The translations under genes and the position numbers were made by a program. From Eublepharis macularius (lineage: Eukaryota > Chordata > Lepidosauria > Squamata > Eublepharidae), in NCBI RefSeq assembly GCF_028583425.1, contig NC_072795.1, positions 8,207,001-8,271,000 on the forward strand: a stretch of 64,000 nt of DNA, given 5' to 3'. Below, one piece after another: positions 51,901-58,254 of the stretch; position 1 is the first letter of the stretch; each line of letters starts with the position of its first letter. The notes beneath the pieces are model-generated. The model saw only the letters and a list, made by a program, of their open reading frames with translations. It did not search any database and had not been told where the DNA came from.

Positions 51901-53756
51901 TGATTTAAAAACAGCAGTTCAACAAAACACAGTTGCAGAAAGGAGGGTCAGTGAGCAGGGGCTGTGCCTCAGTGGCAGAGCATCATCTTGGCATACAGAA
52001 GTCCCAGGTTCAATCCTCGGCCTCTCCAGTTAAAAGGAACAGGATTGTAGGTGATGGGAAAGGCCTCTGCCTGAGACCCTGGAGAGCTGCTACCAGTCTG
52101 AGTAGACATTCTTGACCTTGATGAACTTGATGGTACTGATTCAGCATGGGGCAGCTTCGTGTGTTCATGTGTATGCATTAAGGCAGCCTTATTTACCTGC
52201 GTAACTTCCTCTGGTCATGGTTTAATTTCTTCCTGTTTTCCATCCCCTTTTAGATATGGCCAACCTGTCTTTGCACGACCACGATGGATCCAGTGGCGCT
52301 TCTGACCAGGACACGTTGGCTCCGTTGCCCCACCCGGGAGCTGCCCCATGGCCCATGGCCTTCCCGTACCAGTATCCGCCGCCTCATCCGTACAACCCCC
52401 ACCCAGGATTTCCTGATCCCGGCTACAGTTACGGAGGGGGAAGTGCGGGCAGCCAGCATAGTGAAGGTAAAAAACGTGCAGTGGATAGGATACAAACGGG
52501 TACAAACTTGGTCCGACATTTTAAGAATTAAGAGTTGGCTGGCAAGAGGCCTGCCTTCAAGGAGTTGGGTGTCTGTCAAGGAGCAGCCCCACTTTTGTGC
52601 ATAAAACAATAGGGCAGGTCTCTCTTGGAGGGGGACTTTTGACCTTTCGATAAAGAGCCAGGGTCAAGATTCTGAGTGCGCCCTTGTCACAGAAGCAGGG
52701 AGATTTTGGAAGAGGGAAGGGGGCAACCCTTCCCCAGCAGCAGAATGCTCTGCACCCCCTCATCCCTGCGCCTCCTTGCTTTTGCTGGATCGGACCAAAG
52801 TCTGTTTAGTATTTAGAGTGCAGCAGTGACCGACCGGATGCCTGTGAGGAGGCAGGAGTCCTCTGCGATTGCTGGTGTTTGGAGATAACGCTGCCACTGA
52901 GCATAGTGGGGGAATAGAAGTTACAGGGAGTTGCTACAGCCTAGTCCAACTGGGGACGGACATTCTTTCGGCTCGTGATTGGAACTGAAGAAGCTGCATG
53001 CCTTCACAAAGTACTAAGCCTATTGATTACTGTTAGACCGTTTAGAGAAATTGAACCTCCATGGTCTGACGCACTGTGCCTTTTGCATGGGGATACAGGG
53101 GAGGGGCTGTGGCCTCTGTGCCTTGCTTGCGATGTTCCAGAGGCCTCTTGGCTGTCTGCTGTTGGAAACTTAAATGCCGACCTAGATGGACGTCTGGCCC
53201 GACCCAGCAAAGGAGGCCTGGCTTCCTATGAGAGCCTCCATACCTCTCCTAGTGGGCTTGTCGCCGTTCCCCGCGCCCCCTTTATTTCAGGGTGCGGCCC
53301 GGAATGTTCTCTAATTTTCGTTTCCTCCTCCCCACAGGAAGCCGGAGCAGCGGCTCAAACCGCAGCGGTAGTGAGAGAAGGAAGGAGCGAGAGCCCAAAG
53401 CTGGCGAGTCCAAGTCAGGGGGCAGTGGCAGCGAGTCGGACCACACTAGCCGCAGCAGCATGCGGCGAGAGCGGGCTGCCAGCGAGCGTTCGGTGCCAGC
53501 CAGCCAACGCAGCCACCATTCGCTGGCGCACAGCATCCGCAGCCACCACAGCCAGCAGTCTTACGGGCCGCCCGGCCTCCCGCCTCTCTACAGCCCCCCC
53601 ATGCTCCTGATGCCTCCGCCGCCTTCTGCTATGGGACCCCCCGGGGCCCCTCCTGGCCGAGACCTGGCCTCGGTGCCCCCCGAACTGACAGCCAGTAGAC
53701 AGTCATTCCGAATGGCCATGGGCAACCCCAGTGAGTTTTTTGTGGATGTAATGTGA
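27885..53756 (+). CDS. DVL3: DVL3, Dishevelled-3 (14 of about 15 coding exons)
   Basis: Dishevelled is the cytoplasmic Wnt hub. DIX polymerises and binds Axin, PDZ and DEP engage Frizzled, and signals go to beta-catenin or planar-polarity outputs. The 14 exons splice through GT-AG sites into about 654 residues: the DIX end, Asp/Ser linker, basic RRHKRRRRK run, PDZ, DEP, and a His/Pro/Ser-rich tail ending EFFVDVM. Paralogue call is DVL3 rather than DVL1/DVL2, from the tail ([34 protein letters not shown]), as I recall vertebrate DVL3. Adding about 54 residues from the missing exon 1 gives about 708, near the human 716. One extra G at 42101-42105 breaks the frame in the PDZ exon. Phases of all other joins agree. 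The next downstream gene appears to be AP2M1, as in other vertebrates. Confidence 0.96.
28430..28865 (+). repeat. tRNA-derived SINE split by a snap-back element
   Basis: The head 'ccgtggctcagtggtagagcatctgc' is a tRNA A-box region. The body 'ctgctgccagtccaaatagacaatactgactttgatgggcag' resumes after an inserted snap-back element at 28485-28701. The 12-bp TSD of that insert lies within the SINE, dating the SINE as older. Confidence 0.88.
28485..28701. mobile_element. Snap-back (inverted-repeat) element with 12-bp TSD
   Basis: Two arms of about 85 bp (from 'agaaaagagtccagtagcac' to 'gctctctttgtcag'-type text, then the complement) fold on a center near 28569. A unique tail (gctactacagaccaacacgg and onward) sits only at the right end. 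It is flanked by taaacatctcca at 28473-28484 and 28702-28713. No ORF. The duplication length fits LINE-type target priming. I cannot name the family. Confidence 0.9.
29150..29315. mobile_element. Snap-back element with 13-bp TSD
   Basis: The tail 'tgggtagctgtgttagtctg' at the left end is followed by an arm, a near-perfect palindrome around 29262 (gagctttcgtgagtcacagctcacgaaagctc) and the second arm. Flanked by atgggaataatag at 29137-29149 and 29316-29328. Same class as 28485-28701 with the tail at the opposite end. Confidence 0.9.
29528..29612. repeat. Snap-back family, single arm
   Basis: Text 'agtccagtagcaccttaaagaacaac...ggagctttcaagagtcagagctccctttgtcag' matches one arm of the family. 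A 31-bp-spaced local duplication 'gtacgaggagtggaaaaaga' follows (about 29608-29664). Confidence 0.7.
30640..30860 (+). repeat. tRNA-derived SINE preceded by TG tract
   Basis: A short gt/gc tract (30640-30666) leads into 'gctgtggttcaggggcagcgcatttgcatggcaggcagaaggtcccgggttcaatcc' (A and B boxes) and the family body ending 'cataaggccgcttgatgc'. Confidence 0.88.
31925..32140 (-). repeat. tRNA-derived SINE, antisense
   Basis: The antisense head 'gattgaacccgggaccttctgcgtgcc...gctctgccactgagccacc' and the tail 'cgtgaagctgccttatactcaatcagacc' are clear. It ends about 180 bp before DVL3 exon 3. Confidence 0.9.
32319..32440 (+). CDS. DVL3: DVL3 exon 3 (end of DIX, linker)
   Basis: 122 bp between ccttccag and the donor gtaagt. 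It encodes [15 protein letters not shown]... and [20 protein letters not shown] closes the DIX domain. The exon ends two bases into a His codon. Confidence 0.97.
33521..33627 (+). CDS. DVL3: DVL3 exon 4 (acidic/Ser linker)
   Basis: 107 bp, acceptor cttcgcag, donor G|gtgagt. It encodes [20 protein letters not shown].. to [10 protein letters not shown]. The conserved ENLDN-ETDS acidic stretch is clear. Confidence 0.96.
34165..34425 (-). repeat. Sauria-type SINE variant, antisense
   Basis: Begins 'aacaacatttgatttatataccgcccttcagggcaacttaa', which is the antisense tail. It ends with the antisense tRNA head 'ctccagattagagtcccaccactcttaaccactacacc'. Confidence 0.9.
35215..35462 (+). repeat. Sauria-type SINE variant with (TTG)n tail
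   Basis: Head 'gccagtttggtgtagtgcatgggactctaatctgg' (A box) and 'gggtttgattcccc' (B box), tail 'gcagtatataaatcaaatg' then (ttg)n. Same subfamily as 34165 and 39855. It ends about 115 bp before DVL3 exon 5. Confidence 0.92.
35577..35712 (+). CDS. DVL3: DVL3 exon 5 (Ser/Asp-rich linker)
   Basis: 136 bp, acceptor ttactccag, donor AG|gtgagg. It encodes [20 protein letters not shown] then [24 protein letters not shown], a highly conserved DVL phospho-Ser region. It ends two bases into the Arg codon completed by exon 6. Confidence 0.97.
35800..36190 (-). mobile_element. BovB (RTE) LINE 3' end
   Basis: On the minus strand the C-terminal RTE text [20 protein letters not shown] and [11 protein letters not shown] is followed by the typical 3' end 'ggaggtcgccataagctgaaagcaactcgatggc'. 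BovB is known for horizontal spread between squamates and other animals. The copy is truncated and diverged, with no intact ORF. Confidence 0.88.
37468..37561 (+). CDS. DVL3: DVL3 exon 6 (basic region)
   Basis: 94 bp, acceptor ccttgtag, donor CGG|gtgaga. It encodes [20 protein letters not shown] then [11 protein letters not shown]. This basic stretch just before the PDZ is conserved in DVLs. Confidence 0.97.
38095..38315 (-). repeat. Sauria-type SINE, antisense
   Basis: 'caccacaaccctgcgaggtaggctaggctgagag' body and antisense head 'gaattgaacctgggtctcccagaccctt'. Confidence 0.85.
38895..38964 (+). CDS. DVL3: DVL3 exon 7 (PDZ start)
   Basis: 70 bp, acceptor gtcctag, donor ATGG|gtgagt. It encodes [23 protein letters not shown], the first PDZ beta-strand. 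The final G starts the Glu codon finished by exon 8. Confidence 0.97.
39138..39534. mobile_element. hAT-like non-autonomous element
   Basis: The left end 'ccaggggcctgaaacctttttgagcc' and right end 'ggggaaccctgg' are imperfect terminal inverted repeats. Near-duplicate flanks (tctagtcc and tgtagtcc) look like an 8-bp TSD with one change. The interior repeats 'aaaatggctgcc'. Boundaries are good to a few bases. Confidence 0.7.
39700..40200. mobile_element. Snap-back element interrupted by a Sauria SINE
   Basis: 39708-39852 holds a tail (gatccagaggagttagctgtgttagtctgtag) and the first arm (tggtagcacctttgagactaacc...agcataagcttttgagagcc). The second arm (cagatgcgtctgacgaagagagctgtggctctcgaaagcttatgc) resumes near 40117 and ends about 40195. 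The SINE occupies the loop. Confidence 0.85.
39855..40105 (+). repeat. Sauria-type SINE variant
   Basis: Clear head 'gccagtttggtgtagcggttaagagcgcgggactc' and B box 'aggtttgattcccc'; tail 'gggcggtatataaatggaatg'. Inserted in the loop of the snap-back element, so younger than it. Confidence 0.92.
40485..40680. repeat. Diverged snap-back repeat
   Basis: Arms 'gggtccagtagcaccttaaagaccagcgagattt' and the partial complement 'aaatctcgatagtctttaagatgctactagactc', then the tail 'ctgctacagcagaccagcatggttaccc'. Confidence 0.75.
41570..42000 (-). repeat. LINE (L2-like) 3' region containing a DIRS fragment
   Basis: 'tttatttatttggcaaaatttatacccc' tail text followed by A-rich sequence and 'gagagttccagaattttggtgcc', typical of antisense L2-type 3' regions in reptiles. 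It is interrupted by the DIRS-like piece at 41745-41811. Confidence 0.55.
41745..41811 (+). repeat. Diverged DIRS terminal-repeat fragment
   Basis: 'gcatgcacagtcccagttcgtgcctgcacggaagacactcgatgaacagcagttacaggtaag' aligns throughout with the right terminus of the full DIRS element at 7645-7705 (cgcagtcccaatgtgtgtctgcacagaagagactcgacgatcaacagttacaggtgag). It is clearly diverged, so it is an older insertion or a different subfamily. No DIRS coding sequence is nearby. Confidence 0.8.
42053..42193 (+). CDS. DVL3: DVL3 exon 8 (PDZ core) with apparent +1 frameshift
   Basis: 141 bp, acceptor tttctgcag, donor CAG|gtgtcc. It encodes [18 protein letters not shown] (the peptide-binding FLGI loop). Then a run of five Gs after gagc at 42101-42105 shifts the frame into a TGA. 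With one G fewer the frame continues [20 protein letters not shown] then IEPGDMLLQ, and the exon has the expected 140 bp phase. Because the rest of the gene is intact and this domain is under strong constraint, an assembly homopolymer error is the likeliest cause. The donor gtgtcc is weaker than those of the other exons. Confidence 0.95.
42380..42774. mobile_element. Large snap-back element, arms about 170 bp, 12-bp TSD
   Basis: The left arm begins tggttgttgtgggttttccg and the right arm ends with its exact complement. The center is near 42560. Arms are almost identical over about 170 bp. A unique tail of about 35 bp (cgttctccggccgtgaaagc...) is only on the right. Flanked by agaaacagaagg (42368-42379 and 42775-42786). 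It begins 186 bp after the PDZ exon 8 donor. No ORF. Confidence 0.92.
42787..43960 (-). mobile_element. L2-like LINE remnant
   Basis: Antisense L2-type text: 'ggtaataactggcattttatattgggcc', 'ggctgcagctttttgtaccag' and 'cattacagtagtccagtctgaaag'. The minus frame near 43292-43330 gives [14 protein letters not shown], a decayed RT C-terminal motif. Non-functional. Confidence 0.7.
44290..44410. repeat. Local tandem duplication, about 60-bp unit
   Basis: 'gatcttgtgcattgtaacttccagccagattaagcaaag' is repeated as 'gaccttgtgctttgtagcttccagccaaattaagcaaaa'. A third partial 'cagccaaattaagcac' lies at about 44446. Confidence 0.75.
44835..44911 (+). CDS. DVL3: DVL3 exon 9 (PDZ)
   Basis: 77 bp, acceptor gtttgcag, donor GG|gtaagt. 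It encodes [26 protein letters not shown], the PDZ alpha-B helix that lines the ligand groove. Confidence 0.97.
45240..45665 (-). mobile_element. R4/Dong-like LINE remnant (tentative)
   Basis: The minus-strand frame 45357-45566 reads [20 protein letters not shown] then [31 protein letters not shown] and CHILRQYLS. This resembles the C-terminus of non-LTR polyproteins with 'KYQDLRIEVQRLW..IGALG..PK'. I assign it to R4/Dong-like LINEs from memory of such sequences; clade assignment is uncertain. Confidence 0.55.
45685..45910 (-). repeat. Sauria-type SINE, antisense
   Basis: 'cacgacaaccctgtgaggtacattaagcggagag' body and antisense head 'ggggattcgaactgg...agtcttgaccactacacc'. Confidence 0.85.
46177..46244 (+). 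CDS. DVL3: DVL3 exon 10 (PDZ end)
   Basis: 68 bp, acceptor ctactgcag, donor A|gtaagt. It encodes [22 protein letters not shown], the last PDZ strand and the conserved CWDPSPRG segment after it. Confidence 0.97.
46480..46870 (-). repeat. Interspersed repeat, family A
   Basis: 'ctcaaggcggattgcagtacaaggtgatgcaatcaatagg' and 'tacgtaagttaaaaacaaagc' match the copies at 11760 and 24390. It ends near a 'ggcggggtataaatattttaataaatgaataaa' tail. Confidence 0.6.
46871..47430 (+). other. DVL3: End of DVL3 intron 10
   Basis: Very C/T-rich on the + strand. It yields long antisense open frames with no protein similarity. It ends with the exon 11 acceptor. Confidence 0.7.
47431..47580 (+). CDS. DVL3: DVL3 exon 11 (PDZ-DEP linker)
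   Basis: 150 bp, acceptor tccttgcag, donor C|gtaagt. It encodes [20 protein letters not shown] then [20 protein letters not shown] and [10 protein letters not shown]. This is a Ser/Thr-rich linker, conserved and probably phosphorylated (family knowledge). Confidence 0.97.
47835..48255 (-). repeat. CR1 LINE 3' fragment
   Basis: 'gagctctgctggatcagaccaatggtccatctagcccagcgtcc' is the conserved CR1 3' UTR in antisense. It continues into ORF2-terminal text (tttaaaactgtccatgcctgaggcc; ccaattccgcattttaatc). Confidence 0.85.
48505..48720 (-). repeat. 5S-rRNA-derived SINE, antisense
   Basis: The reverse complement contains 'caatctcatcagatctctgaagctcagc...gggagacc', matching the internal promoter part of 5S rRNA. 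It is followed by the body 'ggcaaaccacctctgttatctcttgccttgaaaacccta'. Confidence 0.85.
49757..49888 (+). CDS. DVL3: DVL3 exon 12 (DEP domain start)
   Basis: 132 bp, acceptor acccgcag, donor ATTG|gtaaga. It encodes [20 protein letters not shown] then [24 protein letters not shown]. The DEP domain begins at [17 protein letters not shown]. Confidence 0.97.
49889..51246 (+). other. DVL3: DVL3 intron 12
   Basis: Beyond the snap-back element no feature is recognised. Confidence 0.75.
50049..50192. mobile_element. Snap-back element with 10-bp TSD
   Basis: The tail 'gtgagtagctgtgttggtctg' is followed by arm 'gtagcacgttaaagaccaggaaggtttccag', a center 'aagcttttgagagcttttaaaagctt' and the imperfect complement. 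Flanked by taaagaacag (50039-50048 and 50193-50202). Confidence 0.82.
51247..51414 (+). CDS. DVL3: DVL3 exon 13 (DEP domain)
   Basis: 168 bp, acceptor cttaacag, donor GGCA|gtacga. It encodes [20 protein letters not shown] then [35 protein letters not shown], the DEP helices and the membrane/Frizzled-contacting finger. Confidence 0.97.
51688..51775 (-). repeat. Sauria-type SINE variant, antisense 3' fragment
   Basis: 'acaacatctgatttatataccgcccttcaggacaacttaatgccc' matches the tail portion of the 34165 copy. Confidence 0.75.
51950..52190 (+). repeat. tRNA-derived SINE
   Basis: Head 'ggctgtgcctcagtggcagagcatc', B box 'aggttcaatcc', body 'gaaaggcctctgcctgagaccctggagagctgctaccag', tail 'gcagcttcgtgtgttcatgtg'. 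It ends about 65 bp before DVL3 exon 14. Confidence 0.9.
52254..52466 (+). CDS. DVL3: DVL3 exon 14 (C-terminal region)
   Basis: 213 bp, acceptor ccttttag, donor GAAG|gtaaaa. It encodes [20 protein letters not shown] then [20 protein letters not shown] and a Pro/His/Gly/Tyr-rich segment. This text is characteristic of DVL3. Confidence 0.97.
52755..52880 (-). repeat. CR1 3'-end fragment, degraded
   Basis: 'ttgcttttgctggatcggaccaaagtctgtttagt' resembles the CR1 3' UTR in antisense. Short and diverged. Confidence 0.55.
52881..53337 (+). other. DVL3: End of DVL3 intron 14
   Basis: No gene. Possible degraded CR1 3' text near 53180-53215. It ends with the acceptor of the last coding exon. Confidence 0.6.
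53338..53756 (+). CDS. DVL3: DVL3 terminal coding exon
   Basis: Acceptor ctccccacag at 53328-53337, stop TGA at 53754-53756. It encodes [18 protein letters not shown], a Ser/Arg/His-rich segment ([15 protein letters not shown]), then a Pro/Met-rich stretch and [20 protein letters not shown] ending [10 protein letters not shown]. The final residues are the conserved C-terminal motif that can fold back on the DVL PDZ domain. The Ser-rich region is a CK1 target in the family. Confidence 0.97.
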
Positions 53757-53884
53757 AATACTGCCCCTCCCCCCCACCCCCCCGTCTGTCCTCTGCTGCC
53801 CGTCGGTTTATCTCCTAGGAACAGCCTGGCCGCATCCTGTCTGGGGACTTTTTTTATCTTGATAATTATGAAAAGGGAAAAAGA

Positions 53885-53890
53885 AATAAA
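53885..53890 (+). terminator. DVL3: Proximal polyadenylation signal AATAAA
   Basis: Canonical hexamer 129 bp after the stop codon, in 'aagaaataaactgaac'. Use is inferred. Confidence 0.55.
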
Positions 53891-55192
53891 CTGAACTAAA
53901 CATTTTGATTCTAATCCCTGCCTGTGATTGGACCCAGCAGCCTCTCCCGCCTTCCCCCCCCGGATATGAGTGCAGAGGCGAGTCCCCGTGCTTGCGCCAC
54001 GTGTCCCCCACCCTCCTAACTTTTTCTCTAACTCATTAATCTGCACCTGCCTGAATCCTATCCTGCTCTGCTTGCCTGTGACTCCCCCACCAGCTCACTT
54101 CTCCCAACCCTAAACACGTGCCCTCTTTCTTCTCGCCCCTTTTTGTGTTCTTTTCTGTCGAGCAGCCAAGAATTACGGGGTGTTTGACTTCCTTTGAGCT
54201 GGCCGCCCACGGTGGGGAGAGCTGCAGCACCCACTGGCAGTGGTTTGACTCCCCCCTCCCGACGGAGGAAGATGCAGAGCCCCGTGGGCAGGCACTTGGG
54301 CCCGCGTGGGGGCCGAAGATGGTTTCTTTCCCTACAGGTGGAGGATGCCCTGCTTTATCCGTAACCCCAGGAGGGGTGTGGGGCTGAGAGCCAGCTGTGT
54401 CTGTCTTCAGTTTGATAAATGTAGCAACTTGGTGGCCATTGGCATGAGGCTGGGACGAATGTGAAGGCGAGCCCTTTCCTCGGCCAGGGAGGGGTACGAC
54501 TGCTCCTTGCGTTCTCAGTGGGAGCCTCTCTAGGGAGGTATAGGAAATTGCCGGAGGAGGCTTCTGCCTGCCCTGCCCTCTTTACTCTCCCCTGTCTTGA
54601 CTGGAGCCAAAAGTGACTTTGCCAACTCCTGTGTCGGTAGCGGGGATGTGGCCACTATGTTTCTGGCCATGGCAACCCTGCTCCTGAACATACCAAAGGT
54701 ACAGATGCTGTCCTCTCCTCTGGGAAAAGGCTTCCTCTTAGACTGCATTGCTACAGAGGAAATCCAACACAACCCCCTCTCTGAACCAGCACTCCCCCCG
54801 CCCCAACAGCATTCGTAGTTAATCGTCCTCTTGCTGTGCTTCAGGGATCTAGTTAAGCCCTTTGTACCACCCCAGACCCATCTTTTCTTGGTGTATAAAC
54901 GTCTGTCTCTGGGTCAGAGATGCATTGCTTGCGTTGCTCCTCCGCCCCAGCCTACTTTGCTGTTTGTTTAAACGGAGTGGATTATGGGCACTTGCGCTTT
55001 TTCCTCCTGCCCTTCCTTCCCCCTTTAAAAAAAAACTGTCCTTTTTTTCTTTTCCCTTCCTTTCTGTTTTCTTAACTGGTGGGGGACTTTCTAACAAAAT
55101 TAGCTAACTAGGAAATATTCGGGGGGGGGGGATCACTGGGACTATTCCTTCTTCTGACAGGTTGAGGACCCTGTTGTGTCCAGAGCTCTGTA

Positions 55193-55198
55193 AATAAA
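55193..55198 (+). terminator. DVL3: Distal polyadenylation signal AATAAA
   Basis: Canonical hexamer in 'ctgtaaataaagcccagtgtc', with a GT-containing region after it. Candidate end of the longer DVL3 transcript. Confidence 0.5.
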
Positions 55199-55215
55199 GC
55201 CCAGTGTCCGTTCTA

Positions 55216-55655
55216 AGGGGGTTCCTAGGCCTTCGGAGGTGTGAGGATGAGCTTGGAGGTGTGCTGGCTGTGCCTCCTGAAGTCATAGGAGCCAGACGAA
55301 CTGCTGCTTAAGGTGTGCCATGCCTTTTAGTGCCCTACACGACAGTTAGCAGAAACAGAGTCCGTTAAGTAAAAGAAGGGACATCTGGCACGTTGACTTG
55401 ATTTGCCTAATGTATAAAAGGTAGAACTAATCTTTTCTTCTTGTGTAGTCTGGGTGGCCCTGTGCTTTGCCTGGCTCCCACCTCCCCCAGCTCTGCTTTC
55501 CCCACACCTAGAGAACGTCCTTTGTTTGCCCTGGTACCAAACTTCCTTGCTGCCGCTTTGTTGGGAACTCCAAAGAGCTGTCAGGACAGTGAGCTGCTGT
55601 TGTACTTCAAAGCATGCCTTTGTGATCCCACGTCCTTCCCTTTCCGTGAGTGTGG
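55216..55655 (+). other. DVL3 downstream / possible extended 3' UTR
   Basis: No coding exon or repeat is recognised. Confidence 0.5.
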
Positions 55656-55659
55656 AAGA

Positions 55660-55870
55660 GGTCGAGGCCGTGGCTCAGTGACAAAGCACCTGCTTAACAC
55701 GCAGAAGGTCCCAGGTCCAATTCCCAGCAGCATCTTCAGCTAAAAGGAACAGGTTGTAGGCGGTGTCGAAAGACCTCCACTTGAGACCCTAGAGAGCAGC
55801 TGCCGGTCAGAGTAGACAATACTGACCTTGATAGACCAATAGTATAAAGCAGTGCCGCGTTTTTAGGAAA
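55660..55870 (+). repeat. tRNA-derived SINE
   Basis: 'ccgtggctcagtgacaaagcacctgcttaacacgcagaaggtcccaggtccaattccc' head and body ending 'gaccttgatagaccaatagtataaagcag'. Confidence 0.88.
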
Positions 55871-56735
55871 GGTGTTCGCTGTAGCAATACGCTTTCTTTA
55901 AATGCTAAGCCGTGGTGCTGTTTCCCGTACTCTTCTCCAGTGGGGCTAAGAAGGTGTGCAGGGCGTGTGCGGCCAAGAGCCGTCCTCTCTCCTCCTGCCT
56001 GGATTTCTCCAGCCACCGCTTGGATCGGCCTCATCTCGCCACCTTTCCTTTGTGCATTGGAGGAGGAGCAGCAGCACCTACAGCCCTAGCCCGTCGCGTC
56101 TTTGTTAGTAAAACTGGTTTCTTTTGGGACACGGTTGGCTTCTCATAGTGTCGGGATGTAGGCAAGGACTCTGGAAATCTGCATGGCTGCAGTCGTGGCA
56201 CATAGTGGTTGCTGTGGCATCTGTCATGGAGTACAGCGATCGATCCAGACGCCTGACAATCTGGCAGCACAATCCTCTGGACGTCCTATTAGAAATTAGT
56301 CTCACTGTATTCAGTGGGGTGTACCCCAGGTACGTGTGCACAGGGCTGCAGCCTCCCTAACCCTCACCGTTGGCAGAGGTGGCTGTGCTTTCTAAACTCC
56401 TAGGGAACGAAAGGGCTGCCCGTAATAGGCCTGAGCCGTCTGCCCTTCCCACACCTGCCTCTCCTTTCTGCAGCTGCCCATTCCATCCCGAGTTCTTTAT
56501 AGACCTTTCTTCCCCCTCCCTGATTTTTCAGCAAGCTGCCTCGAGTCACTTGTGTACTCTTTTCGCACATAAACTGAACGCAACATTTCTTAAATCTGGA
56601 GAAGAGGGTGAGGAGCGCCTGCAATTTGCGCTTGAATCGGGTGTGCATAGTTGGTTGTGTGTCATGAATGCATGTGTAGTTTTTGCCATGTGTAACTACA
56701 GTGTACAAAATATGTCATGTAGAAATTCAGGTGCA
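55871..56735. other. Intergenic or extended DVL3 3' UTR, no gene seen
   Basis: Non-repetitive sequence without recognisable coding content. Confidence 0.5.
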
Positions 56736-56739
56736 GAGC

Positions 56740-56940
56740 TTTCCTTGGCTGCCTGATTCCGTCAGAGCTTGGAAGCTAAGCAGGGTCAGCCCCGCTTAGT
56801 ACTTTGATGGGAGACTGCCACGGACAACCAGAGTTGCTGTGCAGAGGCCGGCCATGGCAAACCAGCTCAGCTCATCTCTTGTCTTGAAAACTCCTGTGAG
56901 GGGGTCGCCGTAAGTCTTTTGTGACCTGAGCCGCCCAGAG
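56740..56940 (+). repeat. 5S-rRNA-derived SINE
   Basis: 'gcctgattccgtcagagcttggaagctaagcagggtcagccccgcttagtactttgatgggagac' follows 5S rRNA closely, including the internal A box/IE/C box. The body 'ggcaaaccagctcagctcatctcttgtcttgaaaac' is SINE-specific. It is not a functional 5S gene. Confidence 0.92.
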
Positions 56941-57855
56941 TCCTGGGCTGTAGCTCCCTTGCGGGGAGCTCCTTCACCAGCAATAGCAAGATCCTGGAAG
57001 AACTGAAGAGTCCAAGCTTTTAACCCTTCTCCCTCACGACGGTGAGGGGTTGGCAGCTCCTGCTGCTGGTTGCTTTTAAAGCCTCTGTAGCCACTGTTAG
57101 ACGGTACGCACAACTCAACCAGACTTGGCCCTTCTGTCCTGGGACATGCAGTCTCAGCCGTGCTGCAGCTGACCTCTACGCACATCAACTCACCGCTTTG
57201 GATTCTTTTTGTATTTTGAGGGTTTTGTTGTTGTTGTTGTTTTCAAGAATGAAGTGTACCTTCTCTCCTCGGACCAGTCTAGCACCAGCTTGCTCCTCCT
57301 GGCTTCTGGTTGCCAGTTCATCTTTGCGTCTGCTCTTTGTGGTCTGAACTTTTAGACCTTGACGTCTGCCAGTTAGTCTGCCCCTTTCCTGCTTCCCTCG
57401 AGCCTTCCTTTCAGACTCTCAGTTCCAGTGCCCTGTTGCCAGTCCCCCCCCTCTGTCCTTCTGGTGCCGTCTTTCCCCTCCTCTGGCTGGTCACTTCCCT
57501 CTAGTCATACTGGTTTCTGTTTTCTCTTCTGTCCCCTACTTTGGTGCTATCTTCTCTTGTCATACATTATCCCCTGTCCCTCCTTTGGGTTTTATATAAA
57601 TTGAAATCACCTTACTCGTTTTTATTTATAAAATAGTTTTATTGGCCTCCACGTTGTCTGCGTCTGGTTCATTTCATTGTCTCAGCTCTGGATTGTACAG
57701 CGAAAAGGGAATGCTTTGACGCTACTTGGTTTTGGGGAAAGGGCAGTGCACGTTCCTCCTTTAATTTTGCTGCAGCTTCTAAAAGCTCTTCATATAAGCA
57801 CGTGAATGGCCTCCTTGTGTTTCCAGGACCTGAGCTGTACTTCAGAAAGAGGCAC
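56941..57855. other. Intergenic, no gene seen
   Basis: Contains a (gtt)n tract at 57222-57241 and T/A-rich text near 57590-57650 that could be a very distal DVL3 poly(A) region, though I see no canonical signal. Confidence 0.45.
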
Positions 57856-57857
57856 GG

Positions 57858-58050
57858 ACGTGATGCGCTGGTTGGAGCGGCAGACTAGGATCTGGAAGAG
57901 TCGGTTTCGAATCCCCACACTGCCATGGGTGACCTTGGACTAGTCACACAGGCCAGCCTAATCTGTCTCACAGGGCTGTGAAGATAAAAGAGAGGGAGGG
58001 AGAAGGGTTGTAAGTTGCTTTGGGTCTGCATTGGAGAAAAAGAAATGTCC
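57858..58050 (+). repeat. Sauria-type SINE, diverged
   Basis: Head 'gcgctggttggagcggcagactaggatctgg', B box 'ggtttcgaatcccc', body 'acaggccagcctaatctgtctcacagggctgtg'. Confidence 0.8.
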
Positions 58051-58254
58051 GTCTGCTTTAAAAAAAACCCTCAAGGACAGCAACTATGAATTCTGAGTGC
58101 AAAACAAAAGAAAATCTCATGCATCCCTTGAGAAAGATCCAATGTCCTTTGCACTAACTTTGCAAAGAGTGAGCAAAGCAGTGGCCTCTGGGCCTGCACT
58201 TGTACCATTGAGTAGGAGCTACACCCCCCAAAAGCTCAGGACCACAGTTAAGAT

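Larger units (their letters stand above)
53757..55215 (+). other. DVL3: Probable DVL3 3' UTR
   Basis: Sequence after the stop holds a first AATAAA at 53885-53890 (short form) and another at 55193-55198 followed by a GT-containing stretch. Either could end the mRNA. Vertebrate DVL3 3' UTRs are generally long, so a more distal end, even past 57.6 kb, is possible. No other gene is seen here. Confidence 0.55.

Noticed and set aside
52975..53610. 211-codon plus-strand open frame overlapping the last DVL3 exon
   Set aside because: A different frame from the clear DVL3 coding frame and it starts in intron sequence.
56740..56870. Functional 5S rRNA gene
   Set aside because: The 5S-like part is diverged and fused to a SINE body; it is not a full 5S sequence with a terminator.
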